DNA of 64,000 bases, from contig JABWDB010000009.1 of assembly GCA_019614645.1 (NCBI GenBank), forward strand, positions 7,607,501 through 7,671,500. The letters are read 5' to 3'. The translations under genes were made by a program, and so were the position numbers. Positions 57,349 through 64,000 of this stretch are shown piece after piece; within the stretch, counting starts at the first letter, position 1; every line of letters starts with the position of its first letter. Source of the stretch: Stratiolaelaps scimitus (Eukaryota > Arthropoda > Arachnida > Mesostigmata > Laelapidae). The notes under the pieces are model-generated. The model ran no database searches. It was not told where the DNA came from and saw only the letters and a program-made list of their open reading frames with translations.

Positions 57349-59890
57349 GTAGGTGACAAACAATAACTCGCTTAGAGCAAACAGAGCTCTCTAATGCTGC
57401 TACCCTTTTGACCACCTTACAGGCTGTTTTTTGTTTTCGGTATAATTTCGGTTTTTTTGCTTGGTCATTTGGAAGAACCAATAGATTTTTGAAAAAATCA
57501 AGGGAATCTCAGTGTATTCAAGAAAATTGGATGATTCCGGTATGACGCAATGCTGCTGCTTTACGAGTTGTACAATATTATATGCGTTTCATATGACAAC
57601 ATTAGCGATGAGCTCATAATAAGGGTTAACATTAAGTAGGTTTGGAAGACCGGTTTTTGACCTCGCTGTCAGGGACCCGGTTACCACCGATGACCCGGAC
57701 AACACCGCAAATAGTCCCCCCCATCTGATATGTAGAACGATAGGGGACTGCAACATATGTTTGAATTCAGCATTTTTAGTTGAAAGCTTTGATTTTTTGG
57801 CGGGTAATATCGAATAGGTGTTCTTACGGCCTCGGGTCCAAGCTGTGCGCAATTCAATCACACAGGACTATGTGTGAGTGACGCTGTTCGGAGTGATATG
57901 CTGTATAATGATAGCACATGTTGACGTTCCTCTGATGGGGTTTCTGCCCATCCTTAAATGTAATAGAACAAAAGTACAAGCTACAAATCAAAATCTTAAA
58001 ACCATCAAAACTTCACATCTGTTCAGCTTTTTGCCAGTCTGAGCCTACGGAGTGTGGCCGATCAAGGACGTCAACCTCGGCCACACGCATTGTGGGTGGA
58101 AGAGAAGCCTTGCAAGGGGAGTTCCCATGGCAGGTATCACTGCAGATGGCTAGCCGAGGAGACCGTTGGTTCCATGTTTGTGGAGGGTCGATTCTATCAT
58201 CCAGGCACGTACTTACTGCTGCCCACTGCTACAACCGAGGATCGACGTACAGGATCGTAGCTGGATTGTTTAAACAGGGTGACATGAGTAATAAGGATGT
58301 TCAAATTGGTACCGTAAGTGTTGTATAATATCACTATTTCTCTCACGTCGGCAAAGACTACGGAGATTTATACCCATAATCGTAACTTATGTGGCTCGTG
58401 TAGCTCGCATAACTCTATATGACTCGTGGAATTGCAGTTACGGCTTAATGGACAGATGGAGAGAGATCGGTTTGCCTAAGTAATATAATATCATCTTCAA
58501 ATTGCATTCTCGCTGCCGAAATCACCTGCCACAGATATTCCCAGAAAAAGCGTAGATTAACATCGCTAAATGAACTTCAAGTTGATCACACTTCCATACC
58601 GCAAATGATAACATGCACATAACATGTACAATAACAACCAATATTTTTCTTTATCGAGTAGGTATCATCGTTTCGCCCTCACAAAAGCTACAACAGTCCC
58701 AAATCATTAATGAATGACATCGCCATGATCACACTGAAGGAGCCTCTTAATCTCACAGAGGCCGTAGAGCCAGTATGCCTGCCTCCGGCGGCGCCCACTC
58801 TTATGCAGCCAAATGACACGATCACCGTATCTGGATGGGGAACTACCCGCGAAGGCGGCCAAACATCAAAGGTCCTCATGGCAGTTGAGCTGCCAGTCAT
58901 ATCCGACCCGAAGTGCAATGAAATGTACAATGGGCGGTCATCAGGTACAAACCCATTAAATCCGATCATTGGCTTTTGGGAGGTGATATCGGCAGTGGCC
59001 GGGGGTGTTGTACCGGTGTGGATGTACCCAAGGTTCGAGATTTCCGACAGTGACAACGCTGTAGCTCGGGCCTCGAACGATCGCATCCAGGAATCGATGT
59101 TGTGTGCCGGGTACCCTGAAGGGAGGAAGGACTCGTGCCAGGTACGTGCCAGCTCAAGCTGTGTTTCGCATCGATAAGTAGATTGTATCGTATTCGCAAA
59201 CCTCTGGACACTAACGTATTATACGACACGCAAAACGAATCTCAACGTCAAGGTGTTTACATGCACGCTTGAACAGTAACGGGCTTGGTTATGTTACTGA
59301 TTTGGTACAGGTTGACGAAACTTGCGGTGGCATTTGGTCGGGTCGGCCAACTCGATTCATAACAATACGATTGTACCGGTGACTTGTCCACGTTCGCCGT
59401 ACATGACAATTTAAGATTGCTTTCACATACTGAGATGACTCAGCAAATGATAGTGCTCACGTAGTGTGAACTATAAGCAACTATGTCGATTATTCCTCTT
59501 TTATATCTACCAATCCTATATCTGTTTCCGGAACGAAATGCTATGTGTATTCTATGTGTATTCCGCGCATCGATTAAATATTGTAGACATTGTTCAAAAA
59601 ATGCTGCCGCTTAGTTTCAATGGTGGACGAGAATTAATATTTCTATGGGATTATTATGGCTGTCACTGTTGTCGCCGTATCGTTCTTATTAATCGAATGA
59701 TTGAGACACACTACTCTTGTAATTGTACCAGGGTGACTCCGGTGGTCCGGCCGTGTCCAAGATGGGAGGTGCCACGACCAAACTTGCTGGTGTTGTTTCC
59801 TGGGGCATGGGCTGCGCTCGTAAAGGAAAGCCTGGCGTCTACACCGAAGTAGCGTATTACATCGACTGGATCAGGACGAACATGCAGTGA
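57303..59890 (+). CDS. Secreted trypsin-like serine protease 1 (4 exons)
   Basis: Exons 57303-57348, 58027-58313, 58662-59141 and 59732-59890 join in phases 1, 0 and 0 into 323 residues. The signal peptide ([18 protein letters not shown]) is split by intron 1. A short propeptide with Cys ([10 protein letters not shown]) precedes RIVGG, the trypsin-type activation site. Chymotrypsin-family S1 triad: His in LTAAHC, Asp in NDIAMITL, Ser in GDSGGP. Asp six residues before that Ser (KDSCQGDSGGP), with SWGMGC and Gly after it, predicts cleavage after Lys/Arg. Eight cysteines fit three core disulfides plus a propeptide tether. A region of about 50 residues between CNEMY and [10 protein letters not shown] is far longer than usual. 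It is tandem with a close paralogue. Digestive or other extracellular role unknown. Confidence 0.93.
58027..58313 (+). CDS. Protease 1 exon 2 (propeptide, IVGG, His)
   Basis: The acceptor CATCTGTTCAG gives Ala-Phe-Cys-Gln-Ser continuing the signal peptide. The exon has [39 protein letters not shown] and [10 protein letters not shown], and ends before GTAAGT. Confidence 0.93.
58662..59141 (+). CDS. Protease 1 exon 3 (Asp, long loop, pocket Asp)
   Basis: The acceptor is TTATCGAGTAG and the donor GTACGT follows TGCCAG. It encodes [33 protein letters not shown], the extended loop ([19 protein letters not shown]) and GRKDSCQ. Phase 0 at both ends. Confidence 0.92.
59732..59890 (+). CDS. Protease 1 exon 4 (catalytic Ser, stop)
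   Basis: The acceptor AATTGTACCAG leads into [33 protein letters not shown] and [10 protein letters not shown], then TGA. Bases 59,798-59,876 are identical to the paralogue. Confidence 0.95.
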   Translation, partial: GDSGGPAVSKMGGATTKLAGVVSWGMGCARKGKPGVYTEVAYYIDWIRTNMQ

Positions 59891-59904
59891 TCATTGAAGT
59901 TTGC

Positions 59905-59943
<39 letters not shown>

Positions 59944-61435
59944 CATACATATAAATATATGTGTATTACACAGCTACCGAGTATTCGTTCTTTAAACTCA
60001 AAAAGTTTTTCATTGTTGCTTGCGTACGTTGGAGTTAACTTTAAATACATGCAGTTCTACAAGAAGCAGTTTCAAGCTCGATCATTACTATTATCACGTA
60101 AAAGGATAGAGGCCAAATTGGTATCACGTCACTTCGAAAGACGATATATTATATATTATTACGATATATACTATCGATCAGTGATAGTTCAAGTCTAGGT
60201 TAATGCTAGTTGAAAAGTGTGTTTAGATTTCTAGATATTTTATTAATGAATGATAGTTATAAGATGAAATGAACATTCATACCAGTCTAAAATATCACCA
60301 ATGCAAGCGACATCAAGTTGAAGTGTTACGAATATTATTATTTTGCAGCTCACACGTGACCTTGTAGTAAATGTACTGGCGTACTTGATTTTAGCATTCA
60401 CATTGAACGATTGTTTAGTTATTAGGTACATTACTCTATTTTTAATGATTCTCATATGTGTATACAGTTGTACAAAGCGACTGTGTTATCACAAAATAAT
60501 GTACTCTTCGCCTTTATGGGAGCCTCATCAAGACAAGCCGTACTTGAATATGCTTGGGGGGTGTTTAACATAAATGTTTTCACTTGGAAGACATGCTATA
60601 GGTCTGATAGTTGCCATCTTCCATCGACCCAATATTTCTGCTTTAATAGAAATCAGATAGCGCATAAACATAGTTGATCAGTTCTTTGATACAACGCACA
60701 ACAGTCTACGCAGCAGCTACGCAATCAGTCCTAAAGATCCAGCTCGAACTGAGTTCATCTGCCCTTGGAGGGGATGAACTGTTCCAACCTCCGAACTGTT
60801 CCACAACAAGGATGTATTCCCTAAACGCCCAGGCCAACACTTTCGAAGGTCGGTGATCTGGTCAACTGCCAACTCACCACCCTGCAGCTCCAGCTTTATG
60901 AAAATCAACCGGTTTGCATTAGATATTCTATTTATTTTCATTAACGATCAGGCAACTGTTGTACCTGGCTAACTGGTATTATTATAAATAGGTAGGCTTA
61001 TCCTGGAGGTATAGACTATTATGATTACTATTTATTATTATCATTATGGTGTAAGAGGGCAATACACCCGTCGACCACATTATCGTTGTATCTATGTCAC
61101 CAGTGCTGCTTTGATTAGTAATCATAAGCACTGAGACTTAGATTTCCAGAAGATGTTCTCAGCATCGTTCTCAGCACCTTCTAGATCGTGACAGTTTTAA
61201 ATTATGGGAGGCCACCTGACGCACACATATATACTGAACTGTGTCAACAGTTAACATAATTCGGAAACATCGCTAGTCAACCCCATTTAAAGTCTATCTG
61301 CTCTTAGATGTTCATTTATGCTTGAAACCTATTGACGAACCCGCATTCATTCGGATTCATTTTTGAAAGTCAAGAACTCCTATATATGTTAATCTGTTTC
61401 ATAGCTCGTATTATAGTGGTCCAGGTAGGGTCGGC
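59891..61435 (+). other. Spacer between the two protease genes
   Basis: It starts with the 3' UTR and a TA repeat (59,905-59,962). I saw no canonical AATAAA within about 300 bases of the stop. The remainder is AT-rich with no recognisable gene; short frames near 60.7 kb show no motif. TATATA at 61,381-61,386, about 50 bases before the second ATG, could be its TATA box. Confidence 0.6.
59905..59962. repeat. (TA)n microsatellite
   Basis: TA/CATA run directly after the stop codon of protease 1. A shorter TA run sits at the same place after protease 2 (about 63,313-63,328). Confidence 0.95.
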
Positions 61436-61478
61436 ATGATTCGTCTCCTCTGGTTCGCGGTCATAGTGACCAACAACG
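61436..61478 (+). CDS. Protease 2 exon 1 (signal peptide)
   Basis: ATG followed by 14 hydrophobic codons to a GTAAGT donor in phase 1, one codon shorter than the first exon of protease 1. Confidence 0.88.
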
Positions 61479-61507
61479 GTAAGTAGCAAAATTTTTGGGT
61501 GAGAGTG

Positions 61508-61598
<91 letters not shown>

Positions 61599-63293
61599 TA
61601 TAGAATTTTGTTTAGAAAAGAGTTTTCTGTCATCTCTTTTACCTCTATCGCAAACGCCGACAAAATGCCACCCCCGACTCCTGTCAGTGCTGTGTCAGAG
61701 TGAGCCGACGGAGTGTGGCCGATCAGAAGCGGCGTTGCCAGCTGTTCATCGTATTGTCGGTGGAAGGAAGGCCCTGAAACGGGAGTTCCCATGGCAGGTA
61801 TCACTGCAGATGGTAAGCCCAGTTGGCATTTGGCTCCACGTCTGTGGAGGATCGATCCTGTCTCCGAGACATGTGCTGACCGCCGCTCATTGCTTCAGGA
61901 CGGGCATGACATATCGAATCGTTGCTGGCTTATTTCGACAGGGTGACATGAACAACGATGATGTGCAGATTGGGACTGTAAGTACTAATTTTTCAATGCT
62001 TGCCCTTTTCAGCTAGTGAGCGTTTACCGACCCGCATAAGTTCAATTTATCGGATTCATCGATCTCGTTCAGTTAACGGTTAGTGCCGTTACATAGTTGT
62101 TTCTGAACGAGGATGTTCGTAACAGTTATTACACGAATCATTTTCGCGCATGAACAATACGATATGTATGCTACCGTTGCAACGCTATATTGCGCTATAT
62201 ATCGTGCAGGTGTCATCGTTTCGCGTCCACGATAGTTACAGCGGCTCCTCTTCATCCATGAACGATATTGCCATAATCGCACTGAACGAGCCTCTTAATC
62301 TCACCGAGGCCGTGAGGCCAGTGTGTCTACCACCAGAGGCTCCCAACCTCCTGCGAGCCAACGACACGATCACCGTCTCAGGCTGGGGAACGACCCGTGA
62401 GGGCGGCATTATTTCTCTGTATCTTCTGGCAGTCGATCTGGCTGTTGTATCCGATGCGGAGTGCAATGAAATGTACGATGAAAAGTCGGACTCGGTAGGT
62501 AACCCGTTGAATCCGGTCATCAGCTTCTGGGAGGTGATAACATCGGTGGCAGGCGGCGCGCCGACAGGATGGCTAGGCCAGAACCTCAAGCAAACGAAAA
62601 GTGACACTGATTTGGCTCGAGCTTCGAACGACCGCATCCAGGATACGATGCTATGTGCTGGACACCCTGAGGGCAGAAAGGACTCGTGTCAGGTAAGATA
62701 GAATAGCATTGCGCGCAAATACAGAGTGAATTAGCACTTGCGCTGTAGGTGAACACGTGGTAACAACATAGCTACACAGGCAAGTACAATAAAGTACCGA
62801 GCATTCTGACTTTAGTACCAGTTAATATATTAGCAGCTGCTTCATTTTGTTATTCTCACACAGACGGCACGATGGCGCTATGGCGGAATTCGAGCAATCA
62901 TTCGCTAGCACGACAGTTTAATGGATTTTCAATGTTTCGATTATAAAAGAGCCCACTCGAGTCAAGTCCCCAGTTGATGATATAACGGCAATTCTATGGT
63001 ATGTGCCCGTCGCCGAGAAATTGTTGTTGTATAATATGTTCTGAGAGTGGATGAATATGATTATTATGATCATTGCCACCTTTATGAAATGAGTATCATC
63101 TTGTAACGAGCGCTTTCTTCTGTGCCTTTATCAGGGGGATTCTGGTGGTCCCGCCGTGTCCAAGATGGGCGGCACTACGAGCAAGATTGTTGGTGTTGTC
63201 TCCTGGGGCATGGGCTGCGCTCGTAAAGGAAAGCCTGGCGTCTACACCGAAGTAGCGTATTACATCGACTGGATCAGGAAGAACATGCAGTGA
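61436..63293 (+). CDS. Secreted trypsin-like serine protease 2 (4 exons)
   Basis: Exons 61436-61478, 61688-61977, 62210-62692 and 63135-63293 join in phases 1, 0 and 0 into 324 residues, with the same intron positions as protease 1. Signal peptide [17 protein letters not shown], then [10 protein letters not shown] and [16 protein letters not shown]. Triad: [20 protein letters not shown]. Asp in KDSCQGDSGGP predicts trypsin-like specificity. The extended loop before MLCAG is again present ([19 protein letters not shown]), slightly longer than in protease 1. Eight cysteines are conserved. An AATAAA signal lies about 200 bases after the stop. It is a tandem duplicate of the upstream gene; paralogy is evident from shared exon structure and sequence. 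Substrates unknown. Confidence 0.94.
61508..61600. repeat. Long (TA)n microsatellite in protease 2 intron 1
   Basis: About 90 bases of TA with a short TAAATA interruption fill much of the 209-base first intron, so intron length probably varies between individuals. Confidence 0.95.
61688..61977 (+). CDS. Protease 2 exon 2 (propeptide, IVGG, His)
   Basis: The acceptor must be CTCCTGTCAG at 61,687, because the downstream CAG would create an in-frame stop. The exon has [20 protein letters not shown] and [19 protein letters not shown], and ends before GTAAGT. Confidence 0.93.
62210..62692 (+). CDS. Protease 2 exon 3 (Asp, long loop, pocket Asp)
   Basis: The acceptor is ATATCGTGCAG and the donor GTAAGA follows TGTCAG. 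It encodes [31 protein letters not shown], the extended loop and GRKDSCQ. Confidence 0.93.
63135..63293 (+). CDS. Protease 2 exon 4 (catalytic Ser, stop)
   Basis: The acceptor is GCCTTTATCAG. The exon encodes [31 protein letters not shown] and [10 protein letters not shown], then TGA. Its 3' half (63,201-63,279) is identical at every base to protease 1. Confidence 0.95.
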   Translation, partial: GDSGGPAVSKMGGTTSKIVGVVSWGMGCARKGKPGVYTEVAYYIDWIRKNMQ

Positions 63294-64000
63294 TCGTTTG
63301 TACTTTGTTATACATATATATATATATACATTTGCATTGAGTTGTACTTGTAAATTAACACTGCGGGCGGGATCACAGCAATTGTTTTTTGTGGTTAAAT
63401 GTAGGTAGGGTTATTCCGTTTCACGTTTACTTACATTGGGTTGACGCATTCGACCCGTGGCGAAAATCGAGTAAATTTCAAAAGCAAATAATGTAATAAA
63501 AGAAAGATTTGTGTTCAACTACGAAGATTCCATTGTGTTTAATGACTTCCTGCCATGTCAAATGTCTGTTTCAGTTTGATACACAACAGTTGATATGGTG
63601 ACTTGATACATGCGCAAGCAAAAAGACATCTCAGAAGGCTACGGACTATGCATCAACCCGATATGTTATAGTTTTAAAAAGGACCCATGGGGGCTTTTGG
63701 TTTTCCAAATACACAATTGAGCATTATTTTTTATACTGCATGCTAACGCACTGATGTGGTCATCGAAAAGAGATTACTAGTACATTGTATATCGAAATCC
63801 CAGTAATACAAGCGGGGCACTCAATTTCGAGAGATTGGCTACCAGCTGCAGTATAGTGTTTATGCCAAAACAAGCGAAATTTACCTCGACTATCGAATGC
63901 ATGCAGCTCGAGCGCGTGCCGTTTTATTAAATGTGAGGGGCGTTTTGCGTATTAGTGCCAATTGCGGGACATCTATAATCAGAGTTTTACCACCGCATCT
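63294..64000. other. Region after protease 2
   Basis: 3' UTR with a short TA run, then AATAAA at 63,495-63,500. Nothing recognisable follows to the window end. Confidence 0.6.
63495..63500 (+). terminator. Poly(A) signal for protease 2
   Basis: Canonical AATAAA about 200 bases after the stop codon. Cleavage site not visible. Confidence 0.5.

Noticed and set aside
58945..59055. Possible intron (GTACAA...GACAG) inside protease 1 exon 3
   Set aside because: The same segment is conserved at the protein level in the paralogue with mostly third-position changes, so it is coding.

Overview
The window reads as nuclear DNA of an arthropod. Genes are split by GT-AG introns, microsatellites (GA/CT, TA, ATT) are dense, there are tRNA-derived SINE-like repeats and a decayed mariner transposon, and the protein families are animal (EGF/laminin-G matrix protein, SDR carbonyl/xylulose reductase, secreted trypsin-like proteases). 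A chelicerate such as a mite or tick would fit, but that is an inference; no single sequence here proves it.

Layout. From 1 to about 12.4 kb I see no supportable gene. From 12,488 to 37,704 (+) lies the 3' part of a large extracellular-matrix gene, ten exons with matching splice phases. It encodes a Ser/Thr-rich linker, an acidic Asp/Tyr segment, then EGF-LamG-EGF-LamG-EGF-LamG. That alternating order is the order of the C-terminal half of pikachurin (EGFLAM). Its 5' exons are not found. The 14.2 kb intron that splits its first LamG domain holds a complete gene on the opposite strand (18,044-24,359, -): an SDR enzyme closely resembling dicarbonyl/L-xylulose reductase (DCXR). The same gene's introns hold a mariner relic (12,950-13,793), two SINE-like copies, foldback hairpins and a GC-rich low-complexity island.

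From 37.7 to 45.4 kb there is mostly repeat-rich non-coding DNA, with two short exon-like reading frames at 39.0-39.5 kb. At 45,395-45,694 (-) a single-exon gene encodes a 99-residue secreted His/Gly/Trp-rich protein with a TATA-like element upstream. From 45.8 to 57.2 kb lie a GC-rich island (46.3-47.9 kb), a nest of SINE-like insertions (49.2-49.8 kb) and long stretches with nothing recognisable.

At 57.3-63.3 kb two tandem four-exon genes (+) encode paralogous secreted trypsin-like serine proteases with an intact catalytic triad, Asp at the specificity-pocket position and an unusually long insertion before the catalytic-serine region. Their last exons share a 79-base identical tract, which suggests recent gene conversion or duplication.

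No direct functional link between the genes is visible. The closest physical relationship is the antisense nesting of the DCXR-like gene inside the pikachurin-like gene, where the two transcription units must share an intron. I found no CRISPR arrays or rRNA genes and no convincing intact tRNA gene, although I could not do a structural tRNA search.
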